This document shows, in pieces, positions 21,834 through 32,420 of a DNA stretch of 64,000 nucleotides. The stretch's first letter is position 1; every line of letters begins with the position of its first letter. The stretch is from Symbiodinium natans (taxonomy: Eukaryota; Sar; Dinophyceae; Suessiales; Symbiodiniaceae): the NCBI GenBank assembly GCA_905221605.1, contig CAJNDS010002524.1, positions 991,634-1,055,633 of the forward strand, in the 5' to 3' direction. The notes beneath the pieces were generated by a model that did not search any database, was not told where the DNA came from, and saw only the letters and a program-made list of their open reading frames with translations. A program made the position numbers and the translations under genes.

Positions 21834-22522
21834 GTATGCTAAAACCCTAAACCCTAAACCCTAAACCCTAAACCCTAAACCCTAAACCCTAAACCCTAAA
21901 CCCCCGGGTGGGAAAAGCAACAAAAAGAGAACAAAACCCAAGTTGCGTCAATTGAGGGCGTAATCTGCTTTACGTGGCTGTTCATACACACTCCCTTTTC
22001 TACATGTAAACGTTGGATAGATTTTGTCCGACTGCTGGTCCGAATGATGGGAAGTTTCCTGTCTGGCCAACTTCACCAGAAAGAGTGGCAAACAAAGATA
22101 AAGTACATATCAACATGGGGGTTTCCGAAATTTGGGGTACCTCATTGGGGTCCTTATTATGAGGGGATCCTACTATATGGGAGTCTATATTGAGGGTCCT
22201 CTATTTTCATAGACCACCCATATCCCGAAACCCTGAATCAAACGAACGCCAAGACCTTAACCTCTAAATCCTAAACCCTGAACCCTGCCTTATTCTGAGC
22301 ATGAACCCTAAACCCTAAACCCTATAAACCCTAACATAGCTAGAGCTGCCTGTCCGCCATGCCCCCAAACCTTTTCATTTGAGTGTGCTGAGGGCACACT
22401 GCTGATGATCTGTTGCTTGCAATTCGTTTTGAGGGCAAGGCACATCGCAGAAAAAAGGCTGCAGCTGTGCTCAGAACAAAGCAGGGTTTGGGTTTAGGGT
22501 CTAGGGTTTAGGGTCTAGGGTT

Positions 22523-22776
22523 TTGGGTTTTGGGCAACGAAGGTACATCGACAAGCACTTAGATATGCCGGCCATCATGGCCACTTACCAGTGCTGCTCT
22601 CAGGCGCATGTGTGTGTGTGCATGCATCCGGACTGCCGACATGTTCAGCGGCCAAGGCCGCACTGTATACCAACCAACTATCTCACGCTGCATCCTCGGA
22701 TGTTTTGGGGGGACTTGGGGTTTGTGCGGTTTCTGTCCGAGCGTGCAATTCAAGGTTTGGGAGGCTTGCGAAGGTG
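22523..22776 (+). CDS. Candidate exon region, uncertain borders
   Basis: The frame reads RYIDKHLDMPAIMATYQCCS then later FWGDLGFVRFLSERAIQGLG, with a Cys/His-rich middle (CVCMHPDCRHVQ). GTGGGC lies near 22776. A good donor inside is not obvious. Unknown. Confidence 0.35.
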
Positions 22777-23159
22777 GGCGGTCGAGCCAGATTTATCGTT
22801 TGGCCGCGCTTTGCCGCATAACCCTAAACCCTGCGTTTAAAATCCCTACACCCCACACCTTAAACCCTAAACCGGATTATGCCCTCGCCAAGCTAGTCCA
22901 TGAGGGACGACAACCCTAAACCCCAAAAGCCCTAAACGCTTCGAAACGCAAATCGAGAAGTGTACCGAGTCGAAATCAAGTGTTGAGGCCAATCATTCCA
23001 GGGACCTAGTTATGGGGTCCTTAGGGCTCTAGGAACCTTACTATTGGGTCCTTGGAAGTATAACTGCAGTGATAACAACCTAAACCCTAAACCCTAAACC
23101 CTAAACCCTAGACCCTAGACCCTAGACCCTAAACCCTAAACCCTGAACCTCCAAGTAAG

Positions 23160-23253
23160 GCCAATCAACATGCAGCGGATGGAGCTGGAACCAGATCAGC
23201 CGAAGCTGCACGCCTGGGCCGCCGACCCCAGAGTTGGCCGAGCGTTGATTCAG
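23160..23253 (+). CDS. Candidate exon between arrays
   Basis: After CTCCAAGTAAG the frame reads PINMQRMELEPDQPKLHAWA and ADPRVGRALIQ. Just downstream is GTTTAG from the adjacent array. Strongly protein-like. Unknown gene. Confidence 0.5.
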
Positions 23254-23379
23254 GGTTTAGCGCTCCAGGGTTTAGGGTTTAGGGTTTAGGGTTTAGGGTT
23301 TAGGGTTTAGGGTTTAGGGTTTAGGGTTCAAGGTTTAAGGTTTAGGGTTTAGGGTCTAGGGTGGAAGTTCTAAGGGTAG

Positions 23380-23515
23380 TTCATGGGCCCTTAGTATGGT
23401 CCCTTATGTTGGGGGTTCCGATGTATGGGCCCTTGGGTTGTGTGGGGTATGTCAGGGCTATATAAGGGTTTCCCGTTTAAGGGCCCATACTAAGGGACCA
23501 TGCAACTACCCTAAA
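23380..23515. mobile_element. Inverted-repeat element (GGGCCCTTAGTATGGTCCCT)
   Basis: TTCATGGGCCCTTAGTATGG at the left pairs with CCCATACTAAGGGACCATG at the right, with TTTAGGG directly on the left and CCCTAAA on the right. A relative lies at 5610-5710 (GCATGGTCCCTTAA and GGGACCATGAAA). Confidence 0.7.
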
Positions 23516-23572
23516 CCCTAAACCCTAACCCTAAACCCTAAACCCTAAACCCTAAACCCTAAACCCTAACAG

Positions 23573-23635
23573 GAGTACCGGGTGAACCACCATCCCATCC
23601 TCAGGTCCCTGGCCGGGGGACTTGGGGACTGTTAG
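23573..23635 (+). CDS. Candidate terminal exon, 20 codons plus TAG
   Basis: CCCTAACAG acceptor formed at the end of a CCCTAAA array, then EYRVNHHPILRSLAGGLGDC and TAG. Unknown protein. Confidence 0.45.
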   Translation, partial: EYRVNHHPILRSLAGGLGDC

Positions 23636-24244
23636 GGATCCTAAGTTCCCCCCAAAAAGTAGGCCCAAGGTTTAGGGTTTAGGGTTTAGGGCTTAGGGCT
23701 TAGGGTTTAGGGTTTAGGGTTTAGGGCCGTAGGCCCCCTGTGGACAGCTTTTTTTAAATGCATGTTCCCCTTACTTATCTTATTTGAGTTAAAGAGGGTC
23801 ACATCTGTCTAGGAATCTTTGTCAGATGGTTGTAAGAACCTGGGTCCACCGTTGTGTCGAGGCTTCGTAGGCTGCGCAGGTTAAACTTGCAATCTGGGAT
23901 CTGCTGCTGAAGTTTATCGTATCCTGTATATAGTATTAAAATACACATATGTATATACGTATGTATATATATATAACATATAACCCAAGGGAATAGCAAA
24001 ATCACTATTGATACTAGGGTGTTGCGAGGAGAGTGATATGGGAGAAGAAGCCCATAAGGTTGAAACGCAGATCTTAAGGAAAGAGCTGTGAGCCAGCGCG
24101 AGCCCGAAATCCGAAGCCCTGCAGTGACAGCGCCGAGTAAACCCCAAACCCTAAACCCGAAACCGTAAACCCTAAACTCTAAACCTTAAACCCTAAACCC
24201 TAAACCCTAAACCCTAAACCCTAACCCTTAACCCTAAACTGCAG

Positions 24245-24352
24245 GTGATCGAGGCACAGACAGGTGCTTCTGGTTGCTTCCAAGCTTGCCGCACTCTCGG
24301 ATGGCCACATCTCTGGGACATGGCCCTTTTGAGATTAGGTTTCAGTGTTTAC
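24245..24352 (+). CDS. Candidate exon before a family-1 element
   Basis: CTGCAG acceptor, then VIEAQTGASGCFQACRTLGW and PHLWDMALLRLGFS. After the element (24352-24481) a short piece reads GHSGF and stops at GTTTAG. Removing the element joins them in frame. Unknown. Confidence 0.45.
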
Positions 24353-24481
24353 TTGGAGGTTCATGGGCATTTCTAACCCCAATTGTAAGTCTACTTATAA
24401 CCTACTTAGAGGACTTGGGGGACTTAGGGGGCTTCTTAGTACAATTAAACTGGGGTTACAAGTACCATGAACCTCCAAGTG
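24352..24481. mobile_element. Introner-like element, family 1 (well-preserved copy)
   Basis: ACTTGGAGGTTCATGGGCAT at the left and TACCATGAACCTCCAAGT at the right. The interior CTACTTATAACCTACTTAGA pairs with its relatives. Other copies: 3388, 7197, 19345, 20607, 21588, 25009, 36206, 38258, 40541, 41117, 42518, 43934, 44917, 46130 and 57250 (starts, approximate). In many copies the right end CCTCCAAG directly precedes a coding segment, so it can supply the 3' splice site. Confidence 0.9.
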
Positions 24482-24519
24482 GGGCACAGTGGTTTTGGTT
24501 TAGGGTGTATAGGATTTAG

Positions 24520-24581
24520 CCATGTCGGCATGGGCGCCTTGCTTCGACCGCTTCTCCTACGGGATGCAAGTTTGCATGTCT
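24520..24581 (+). CDS. Candidate exon
   Basis: GGATTTAG acceptor, then MSAWAPCFDRFSYGMQVCMS up to an inverted-repeat element at 24580-24722 (ACCCCTAATATAGGGGTCGG). SHVGMGALLRPLLLRD in another frame is also open. Unknown. Confidence 0.38.
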
Positions 24582-24799
24582 GACCCTAATATAGGGGTCG
24601 GAATAATTACTAATCACTGATCATATTCCCTTATGGCCCCTGTAATATTTGTACGAAACTAACCCCCAAAACCCTACTACAATCATTCAAGCCCCTATAT
24701 AAATATTAGACTCTTCCCAAAGCCTAAGCTTGCCTGCCATTGCGGCTTGTGTGAGAGCCCACGTTCCCGCAGCAGCCCCAGAATCTGATCACTGAGATG

Positions 24800-24950
24800 C
24801 CCAGCCTAAACCCTAAACCCTAAACCCTAAACCCTAAACCCTAAACCTTAAACCCTAAACCCTAAACCCTAAACCCTAAACCCTAAACCCTAAGCCCTAA
24901 GCCCTAAGCCCTAAACCCTAACCCTAAACCCTAAACCCTAAACCCTTGAG
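24800..24950. repeat. CCCTAAA array, about 20 units
   Basis: Nearly perfect CCCTAAA units with three successive CCCTAAG variants at about 24888-24910, a sign of local unit amplification. Confidence 0.95.
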
Positions 24951-25226
24951 GCAAGCACCTGACGGAAGCTGGGCAGCCGCCAGGGCCATCAGATGCAGAG
25001 AGACCACCTACTTGGAGGTTCATGGGTACTTATAACCCCGATTGTAACTCTACTTATAACCTACTTAGAGGACTCAGGGGGCTTGGGGGGCAAGTAAGTA
25101 CGGTGAAAATTGGGGGGATAAGTACCCCGAACCTCCAAGTACCATGTCATTCGTTCTTTGCAGTGCCATTTCGCTGTTTCGTGCAGCCACTGTGACCAAA
25201 TGCTTAAATGACTTCAACGCAAACAG
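24951..25226 (+). CDS. Two candidate exons flanking a family-1 element
   Basis: Left piece (24951-25008) reads KHLTEAGQPPGPSDAERPP. The right piece (25140-25226) reads TMSFVLCSAISLFRAATVTK and CLNDFNAN and ends at AACAG followed by GTGAAC. Cutting from GTTCAT to CCTCCAAG, or removing the whole inverted repeat, joins them in the same frame; the two options differ by exactly 9 nt. Unknown protein. Confidence 0.45.
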
Positions 25227-25467
25227 GTGAACAGCAGACCCGTCCCAGGAAAGCACCACGAATGATGCCAAGTCTTAGCCACAGCTACCGCTCAGAGGTG
25301 TGACGTGAAAAGGTTTAGGCCCTCCAGGGTTTAGGTTTTAGGTTTAGGGTTCAGGGTTTAGGGTTTAGGGTGTAGCGCATGGTGGCAAAGGTCCCGGCCC
25401 ATTGAATCCATGCTCGTCAGACGGGTTCGGGTTTACAATCTGAAACAAGGGCCGCTCGCTCGCGGCC

Positions 25468-26981
25468 ATGGGCATCAAGGGCTTGTTTCCTTATCTCGCC
25501 GAGGCTGCGCCGAAGGCCCACAACACTTCCGAGCTGAAACGCTACACAGGGCAGCGCCTGGCGGTGGATGCATCCGCATGGATGTATCAGTTCTTGACCA
25601 TCGTTCGGACTGGAGCTGCTGCCGAAAACCTCCAAAACAATCAGGGGGCCGCGACTTCACATTTGCAGGGCTTCGTGTTGCGCACTCTGAAGCTCTTGGA
25701 GGCGGGTGTGCATCCAGTCTTCGTCTTCGATGGGAGGCCCCCTGACATGAAGATGGCCGTGAATGCTGCGCGCAGGGAGGTGCGGGAGCAGGCTGCAGAG
25801 GACTATGCCTCGGCGGTCTCTTCGGGTGCCACGGGTGAGCATGTGTACAAGGCCGCGAGCCGAAGTACCAGGGTGACGAGGGAGCATGCCGAGCATGCCA
25901 AGGAGATCTTACGTGCCATGGGCATGCCAGTGGTAGAAGCACCCGGTGACTCGCCCAGTGGTACCCTTTGCCCTCTTTTTGGTTCTGGTTTCCCTTCTAA
26001 AACAACCAACCCAAAAAAAGGGGTGCCCTCATTATCATATGGTTACTGGGCTAGCAAGGTGAGGCCGAAGCTACCTGTGCGCAACTTTGCATTGAGGGTC
26101 AAGTCTATGCGGCCGTGACGGAGGACATGGATGTGCTGACTTTTGGGTCGCCCCGGCAGATCAAGAACCTCTTTGATGTGGAGGGCTCCAGAGCAAGGCA
26201 ACCGAGACCTGCACAAGAAATCAACCTGCCGAAGGTCTTGGAGGGTTTATCTTACACTCAGGAGCAGTTCATTGAGTTTTGCATCCTTTGTGGGTGCGAC
26301 TATCTGCCGCACCTTGCCCGCATGGGCCCCAAAACGGCCGCCCAAATCTTGCAGAGAGAGGGCTCACTTAAGGCGGTGGTGCGTTGCATCCAGGGCGGCC
26401 AGGGACCAAAGGGTTGCAGCATCCCGGAAAAATGGGACTGGAGTTCGGCCAAACAACTCTTTCAGAAAGGTGCCAAGGAGCTTTCAGCTGATGCACTGGA
26501 TGCACTGAAGACTCAGCAAGCGAAGGATCGCGCAAAACTCTGCGACTTCGAGCAGATGCGCCAATTGCTGGTCGAGAAGCATCAGTTTAGCTCATCTCGG
26601 GTGGACACCATGGTGGAGCGCTTGCGCAAAGCGCTTGCCCCCGGTGGTGCTGCCTCCAATCGCCGCATCGAGAGTTTTTTTTCAGCCTCGCCGAAGCGGC
26701 GGCGCACAGCCGAGCGGCCACCGATCCCGGTGGTGTCTGGAGATTCCGGTGATGAGGTGGTGGTGTGTGATGATATCGTGGAGATTCCGGTGGAGGCTGC
26801 TGAGCACGAATCAGAGTGGAACTGCGAGAAGTGCACCTTCTGCAATCACGCAAAGCTGTCTTCCTGTGAGATGTGTCAGCATCCGCGTGGCGCACAGCGA
26901 GCCAAGCCGGGAAGTGGCAAATGGCCTCCTGGCACTGCCACCAAAGTCACTGCCACCAAAGTCATCGACCTCGATGACTAG
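25468..26981 (+). CDS. FEN1: FEN1-type flap endonuclease with RanBP2-type zinc finger
   Basis: Exons 25468-25945 and 26059-26981 join to 466 codons. The start MGIKGL is the conserved mature N-terminus. Metal-binding acidic residues of the XPG/FEN family are all visible: D34 (AVDASAW), D88 (VFDGRPP), E161/E163 (GEAEATC), D182/D184 (TEDMDVLTFG) and D240 (CGCDYL). The helix-hairpin-helix MGPKTA follows. FEN1 cuts 5' flaps in Okazaki-fragment processing and base-excision repair. The C-terminus is unusual: NRRIESFF near 360-367 resembles a PCNA-binding box (normally Q first), KRRR follows, then a WxCx2CTx3N...Cx2C zinc finger (413-432), and VIDLDD at the end resembles a SUMO-interaction motif. About 85 residues longer than typical FEN1. 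Confidence 0.9.
25946..26058 (+). mobile_element. 113-nt intron of FEN1, introner of GGTACCC family
   Basis: GGTGA is present at both junctions (25945-25949 and 26058-26062 region) so the exact border can slide; GT-AG borders fit. The interior GTACCCTTTGCCCTC, GGTTCTGG, AAAAAAAGGGGTGCCC and GGTTACTGGGCTAG is shared with 43834-43935 in the DUF488 gene, so one element type sits in introns of two unrelated genes. Confidence 0.85.
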
Positions 26982-27061
26982 CTGACTAGCTTCAGAAGCA
27001 GGAAAACATCGAAAACATCGCCACTTTCACACAAGAAACCCTAAACCCTAAACCAAGGCTG

Positions 27062-27272
27062 GGGGCGACTGAATTTCCAGAGCTGATTTGCCGGCTGTTT
27101 AGGTCGGGGTTGTGGGTCGCGAACCGCCAAAGAGATCCTATTGCCTTCAGCAGACTCCGACCCTTGGGAGGATCCAACGTAACCAAGTATCTCAATAGTG
27201 CCGAGTTTGCTTCCTCGATAATGGAGCGAATGCAGCGAATGGATCAATTGTTTGATCAGTTGCTTCCGGAGG
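27062..27272 (+). CDS. Candidate exon(s) of unknown gene downstream of FEN1
   Basis: The frame reads LWVANRQRDPIAFSRLRPLG then GSNVTKYLNSAEFASSIMER and MQRMDQLFDQLLPEE, strongly protein-like. It ends at a family-2 element (27276-27369). Beyond the element PETEAVLVGMWPQVSSSKIQ (27370-27442, GTACAT donor) continues one possible path, but two other frames are also open. A likely last exon ends in TGA near 27851 (HKTSNDAQKVADDAL). Confidence 0.5.
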
Positions 27273-28030
27273 AAAACCTCCAAATAGTACCCTATACTAC
27301 TATTATTGGGTCATTCTTAGGAACCCTTGAGGGGATCTACCTTTTGGATCCTTCCAGGGTCTGGGGGAGCCAGAAACTGAAGCAGTTTTGGTGGGGATGT
27401 GGCCCCAAGTCTCCTCATCTAAGATTCAAGAATCTGGCTCAGGTACATGAACTCCACCATCTGCTTCATCACCAAATCGCCCCCCAAAATGCATACCAGA
27501 CTTACACAAGATGCAGACCTTCAAGCCTTCATGAGCAGAGGGCACACGCTGGCTTCTCACACAGCCTGCCAAATCGGGGTGAGAAGCTGAATGTCATGGC
27601 TTTGGTTCTAATCTAGGTACGCTCTTGGATATGTTATGGGTTTAGGGTTCAAGAGGTTCATAGCACCGTTGCGCCGAGGGTTCGGAGGGCCCAAAGGCCC
27701 AGCAATCTGGTGTCGTCCAACTGGCAGACCCCGACGCTGGTTTAGGGTTAGGGTTTGGGGTTTAGGGTTTAGGGTTTGTAAGGTTTAAGGGGTAGGGCTT
27801 TGCGCACAAGACTTCGAACGATGCACAGAAAGTTGCTGATGATGCGCTGTGAAGTTGCGCTAAATCCTAAACCCTAAACCCTTACCCCCCTCCCCCCCCC
27901 AAAAGAAAAAAAAACATCAAATAAAATGATGAAGCCTAAGCCCTCATCTTCAACCCTCCAACCGATGCTGGGCTTTAGCGTTTAGGATGTGGGGGCTTTA
28001 GGGTCTAAGGTTTAGGGTTTAGGGCAACAG

Positions 28031-28153
28031 CTGAGGATTCCGATGTCTGCCTATCCGCAGATGACCTGGGAAGGCAACTTCAACATTGAGGACCCGCACG
28101 ACACGGGATTCTCATCTCACACGCAGACCGACCCAGCGTTCATGGTTTTGCAG
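28031..28153 (+). CDS. Candidate exon, 41 codons
   Basis: GGCAACAG acceptor, then LRIPMSAYPQMTWEGNFNIE and DPHDTGFSSHTQTDPAFMVL plus Q, ending at GTGTAG. A whole number of codons, highly protein-like. Probably the start of the gene whose end is at 30167. Not recognised. Confidence 0.55.
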
Positions 28154-28949
28154 GTGTAGCGCACAAAGGTTTAGAGTTGGGGTTTAGGATTTCGAGTTTC
28201 GAGGTTTAGGGTTTAGAGTTTTGAGGTTTAGGGTTTAGAGTTTTGAGGTTTAGGGTTTAGGGTTTAGGGTTTAGGGCAAGCCTTGAGTTCCTTGCAGACG
28301 GCCACCTAGGGCTTTTCAAGACTTGATGCCCCTTCCCCTGTCGCCCCATCCCCCCTCCTGCGCCCCAGGGTTTGGGGTTTAGGCTTTAGGCTTTAGGATT
28401 TAGGGTTTATAGGGTTTAGGGTTTAGGGTTGGCCCCCGTCCCCCTCCCCTTCCCTGAGGGGCTGGGTAGTCCTCTTATCGCCACGGAGCCCAGTACAAGT
28501 CAATTCAGGAAGGCAGCATACATCGCAGGAGGGCTCTGAAGGTTATTTAATTTAAGTAAGATGAACCTCTTGGCACCCTTGAAAACATGGACCGCAATGC
28601 ATTGCGGAAGGGTTCTTGAGGTGGTTTAAGTCACATCGTGTTATTTCTCAAATTAAGGGTACTAGGGTTTAGGGTTTAGGGTTTAGGGTTGGGAGGGGGG
28701 GAGGGGCTTCCTCCAGCTCCTACCACGATCCAGCCTCCAGGGCCGTGCGGCCATGACATGCTTCGGATTCAGGGTTTGGAGGTTCTTGCAAGACGGGTTT
28801 GAGCGGGTTGAGGCAAAAAAGGGTTTAAGGTGTGAGGGGTTGCAAGAAGGGGTTTAGGGTCTAGGATGCGGGTGCTGAGGAATTTTGATGTCGGGACATT
28901 TTGGGGCCAAATCTTCTAAAGGGTTGTTGAGGGCAACCTGCGATTGGCG

Positions 28950-29042
28950 TAAGAACCCCACCCCTCTAAAAAAGTTTAAGAATATTCGTTCTTCCTGATA
29001 AGGGTAATATAGAGGTCTTTTTCGTTGGGGTGGGTTCTGGAG
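28950..29042. mobile_element. Inverted-repeat element, AGAACCCC family
   Basis: AAGAACCCCACCCCTCTAAA at the left pairs with ATAGAGGTC...GTTGGGGTGGGTTCT at the right. A relative lies at 30379-30468. Confidence 0.7.
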
Positions 29043-29135
29043 CAAGTGATAGCTATTCTAGACTCTAGACCCTAAACTCTAAACCCTAAAACCTAAACCC
29101 TAAACCCTAAACCAAAAACCTTTTCATCCCCACAG

Positions 29136-29196
29136 TTGCAAGAACTACAACGGGTTTGTCTCAGATGTTGTGCTTCGACTCCCACGTGGCTTCCAG
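29136..29196 (+). CDS. Candidate exon
   Basis: TCCCCACAG acceptor, then CKNYNGFVSDVVLRLPRGFQ and GTGGAG donor, followed by a family-5 element with a C16 tract (about 29200-29365). Unknown protein, possibly the same gene as 28031. Confidence 0.5.
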
Positions 29197-29380
29197 GTGG
29201 AGGTTGACGAAAATTGGGAACCCCTAAACAAAGACCCCAAATTGTAGGAGTCTCTTGATTTAAGGACCCACATAAGGTAAAAAAGATCCCAAATTGTAGG
29301 ATTCTCTCTTAAAATAAGGACCCAAATAAGGCCCCCCCCCCCCCCCCCACTTTCGGAAACCACCATGTCTACTTTGTTAG

Positions 29381-29436
29381 GAGGCGGCGAATCCCCGCTT
29401 GCTTGCGTATAGCCCTGGCTGGCTGGGTTGCCCAGT
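29381..29436 (+). CDS. Candidate exon ending at GTTTAG
   Basis: CTTTGTTAG acceptor, then RRRIPACLRIALAGWVAQ. The donor GTTTAG is the first unit of a heptamer array that turns into a TTTCAGGG octamer array. Unknown protein. Confidence 0.42.
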
Positions 29437-29439
29437 GTT

Positions 29440-29640
29440 TAGGGTTTCAGGTTTAGGGTCTAGGGTTTAGGGTTCAGGGTTTCAGGGTTTCAGGGTTTCA
29501 GGGTTTCAGGGTTTCAGGGTTTCAGGTTTAGGGTTTCGGGTTCACGGTTTCAGGGTTTCAGGGTTTCAGGTTTAGGGCTTAGGGTTGCGGGTTCAGGGTT
29601 TCAGGTTGAGGGTTTAGGGTTTAGGGAGTCCGGAGGCAAA
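29440..29640. repeat. TTTCAGGG variant array
   Basis: Eight-nt units GGGTTTCA repeat in two runs within 29470-29600, flanked by ordinary TTTAGGG units. A homogenised variant, not expected of telomerase-made sequence. Confidence 0.9.
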
Positions 29641-29871
29641 AAAGGGTTTAGGGTTTAGGTATGAGGCGACCTGCTGCTGCAAAAAAAAACAGGTTTGTAT
29701 ACCCCCCCACCCCTCCCCCCCCCAGAAAACAAAAAAAGTACGGATCCTAAACCCTAAACCCTAAACCCTAAACCCTAAATCCTAAACCCTAAACCCTATA
29801 AACCCTAAACCCTAAACCCTAAACCCTAAACCGGGGGTTTGGGACAAGCAAGCAAGCCACAGGGCTATGTG

Positions 29872-30167
29872 AGGCTTTCGGTGGTGGGAATTTGCACCCG
29901 AAGGCATGGGCTCTAGGCTCTACGAACTGCAGCTCCTAGAGCCAAACTACACCAACAGGGTTTAGGGTTTAGGGTTTAGGGTTTAGGGTTTGGGGAGCTG
30001 AACTTTAAACTTTTTGGGTTTCCTTATTTAGTAGGAATAAAAAAGTTTAACCGATGTTCCCTTTGGTTATTGGAGAAGCAAGACAGTTTGCCACAGTGCA
30101 GAATGATGTCAGGTTCGTATTCAGGCCTACCCCCTGGCTAGAGATTCTGGAGAGCTCTCGTTTCTGA
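29872..30167 (+). CDS. Two candidate exons, gene end
   Basis: Exon 29872-29959 reads FRWWEFAPEGMGSRLYELQL and LEPNYTNR and ends AGG before GTTTAG. The interval is TTTAGGG array plus an element related to 16844-16938. Exon 30083-30167 reads QFATVQNDVRFVFRPTPWLE and ILESSRF, then TGA. The join is in frame if the border shifts by one base. Unknown protein; likely C-terminus of the gene beginning near 28031. Confidence 0.52.
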
Positions 30168-30335
30168 ACAAGATGGATCGTTGTGAAATCTCTTGGTGCC
30201 AGGAGGTTCTTTTTCAAAGACCCTAAACCCTAAACCTAGTACAAGAGTTATCGGGCTTAACATATCTTGAGGTGTTATATAGTCCGGCCTTAAAAATGTC
30301 TTGAAACCAGGCTTTTGCAAGAGCGACAGTGCCAG

Positions 30336-30537
30336 GCCGCCCCAAGAGTCTACAGCCGACCACTGTTCTACTACGTGCTTAAGAACCCCCCAAAAAAACC
30401 AAAAACACATCCCTATATTACCCTTATAAAGAAGAAGTTGTTTTTTTTTTGTGGGGGGGGGGCCTAAGCAATTCGTAGTGCGTCTAAGATGTGTCACGAC
30501 GTGGAGGGATCTTGACACAGTCGACCCTGAAACCTGA
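30336..30537 (+). CDS. Reading frame interrupted by an element with TAAG target duplication
   Basis: 30336-30383 reads AAPRVYSRPLFYYVLK; 30469-30537 reads QFVVRLRCVTTWRDLDTVDP, ET and TGA. The interval is an AGAACCCC-type inverted-repeat element flanked by TAAG at 30380-30383 and 30465-30468. Removing element plus one TAAG restores one frame exactly. No GT donor is available at this junction. Unknown protein. Confidence 0.5.
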
Positions 30538-30896
30538 AATGGGAGCTTCCGAAAATAAGGGACCCCCCCCCCCCCAAATAAAGACCCGCAATTGGTAGGA
30601 TGCCCGTATACTTAAGGACCCCCAGTAAAGGTACCCCTAATTTTGCAAACCAAACCTTGAAAGCTAAACAGCAGGCTTTGTCTGCCTCACTAGGCCCTAA
30701 AACCTTTTTACATAGACACCGGTTGGGGGAGTGGGTGTGCATGCTGATCCAGAGACTTGTTACCACGTCCCAAGCCCATCTTTCACAATAACCATACGAA
30801 TGCTCATCTTACTGGTAGTAAGAAATAAGAAGAATAGCCATAGCAACACTGATCTCTCTGGTTAAAATAAGAAGAATCACCAGCATCATAAAATAG

Positions 30897-31006
30897 CAAT
30901 GAACAATGACGCCGAACCCCAGTTCATGCAGGTGGCCTGCGCTGCCCGATTGGCCGAAGAAGAACGTCATCATAACAGGTTCCGCAGCAAGCACGGGCAC
31001 TCGTAG
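30897..31006 (+). CDS. Candidate terminal exon
   Basis: After AAAATAG the frame reads MNNDAEPQFMQVACAARLAE and EERHHNRFRSKHGHS, then TAG. The 63-codon minus frame over the same DNA is hydrophobic and less convincing. Unknown. Confidence 0.48.
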
Positions 31007-31207
31007 TTAAGGGTTTAGGGTTCAGGGTTCAGGGTTAAGGGTTTCATGTCTTCTGGGTTCAAAAAGGGTTTCATTTCTTCATGCACCGATGAATCTTCGC
31101 GCTCTTTCTGCCTGCGCTGTGTGTCAACAAAGCCCTTGACCCTTGACCCTAAACCCGAGGCCCTTAACCCTAAGCCCTAAACCCTAAACCCTGAACCCCT
31201 TGGGAAG

Positions 31208-31764
31208 GCAAGATCAGTCACTGGATAAGATACAGGAAGCGCATCTGGGTGTAGGAGTCAGGCTTTAGGGCTGTTTAGGATCCGGATTCAGGTTTAGGGT
31301 CTAGTCTAGGGCGGTTTAGGGTGCAGGGTGTAGGGTTTAGGGTTTAGGATTTAGGGTTTAGGGTTGATGATGAGTGTCGGAACATCGCTCAGACTTTGGT
31401 GGCAAATGTGGTGGCAACGACTGAGGCCTCTCTTCAAACCTTACAGAGACGGATTTATGAACTCGAACGAGATGCGGGCCTCTGCGAGCTTGAGCAACCA
31501 GGCTCAGGTGAGGCAAGCCTCCCGATGCAACTTTTCGGTCCAGCTCTGGATGATGCAAGAGAAGAGAAACCTCGTGAATCCTCGGTTCAACCTTTCGGTA
31601 GAGTTCTCGATGATGCAAGCGAAGATGAACCTTGTGAGTCCTCGCAGTGTCTTGATTTGCCTGAAAATGCGGGCATACAAGCTTTAATTGAGCAGCAACG
31701 ATTAAGGCGCTTAGCTATCCGTGACTTACGTCGCATTTCTAGGGTCTTCTCTGCGAAGTTGTAG
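31208..31764 (+). CDS. Coiled-coil-like C-terminal exons of unknown gene
   Basis: A small exon near 31208-31249 (QDQSLDKIQEAHLG) precedes the large exon 31362-31764, whose acceptor is the TTTAG of a TTTAGGG array. The large exon reads DDECRNIAQTLVANVVATTE, ASLQTLQRRIYELERDAGLC and ends RRLAIRDLRRISRVFSAKL, TAG. An acidic 20-residue motif is duplicated (QLFGPALDDAREEKPRESS and QPFGRVLDDASEDEPCESS). Probably helical. Function unknown. Confidence 0.6.
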
Positions 31765-32000
31765 TCTGGCTGTTGCTGCATGCGCTTGCTCTTACTCACC
31801 GTAATTCGCACACTTCTGACTGTCCCGCTTACACTTTCACGGGGGTAGCCACGAGAGCTGTCCCTGGCAGGCTTGACGTTTCGAATGCCTGAGAGAGAGA
31901 GAGGGTTTAGGTTTTAGGGTTAGGGCCTAGGGGTAAAACAAGCTTTTTAAGCTACCATGTAATTGTTTCCATGACACGGTTTTGTTCGCATCATTTGCAG

Positions 32001-32325
32001 CTTCTCTTGTCTGTTAGCTGAGAAAAGTTCCTGCACTGCAAGCCTGCTTATGGGGTTCGTACATCCTGAGCCCGAAATGGGCACGCACACCCGCCATTGC
32101 CTGTGTCAGGCAACTGGAAGATCCGAAAAGAGGATCAGGAGGCTCCGATGGTGGACTTACACGAACCTTAAAATCGGGACCATCAACCTCGCACATCTCC
32201 AATCTCAGAAGTTCATAGGCAGTCAGTTAGCTTGGATGGAGGTGCAGCCTTTCTGTTGCTCAGTAGACCAACCCCAAACGTCGCCTGTAGATCTGCTGCC
32301 TCCAAGACTTGATATATGTCTTTAG
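32001..32325 (+). CDS. Candidate 108-codon exon
   Basis: TCATTTGCAG acceptor, then an uninterrupted frame including LMGFVHPEPEMGTHTRHCLC and LKIGTINLAHLQSQKFIGSQ, ending where TTTAGGG begins (the TAG is array-derived, or GTCTTTAG marks a donor). No domain recognised. Confidence 0.42.
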
Positions 32326-32420
32326 GGTTTAGGGTTTAGGGTTTAGGGTTTAGGGTTTAGGGTTTAGGGTTTAGGGTTCAGGGTTTAGGGTTTAGGGTTT
32401 AGGGGTTAGGGTTTAGGATA
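32325..32420 (+). repeat. TTTAGGG array, about 13 units
   Basis: Nearly perfect units directly abutting the open frame that ends at 32325. Confidence 0.95.
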
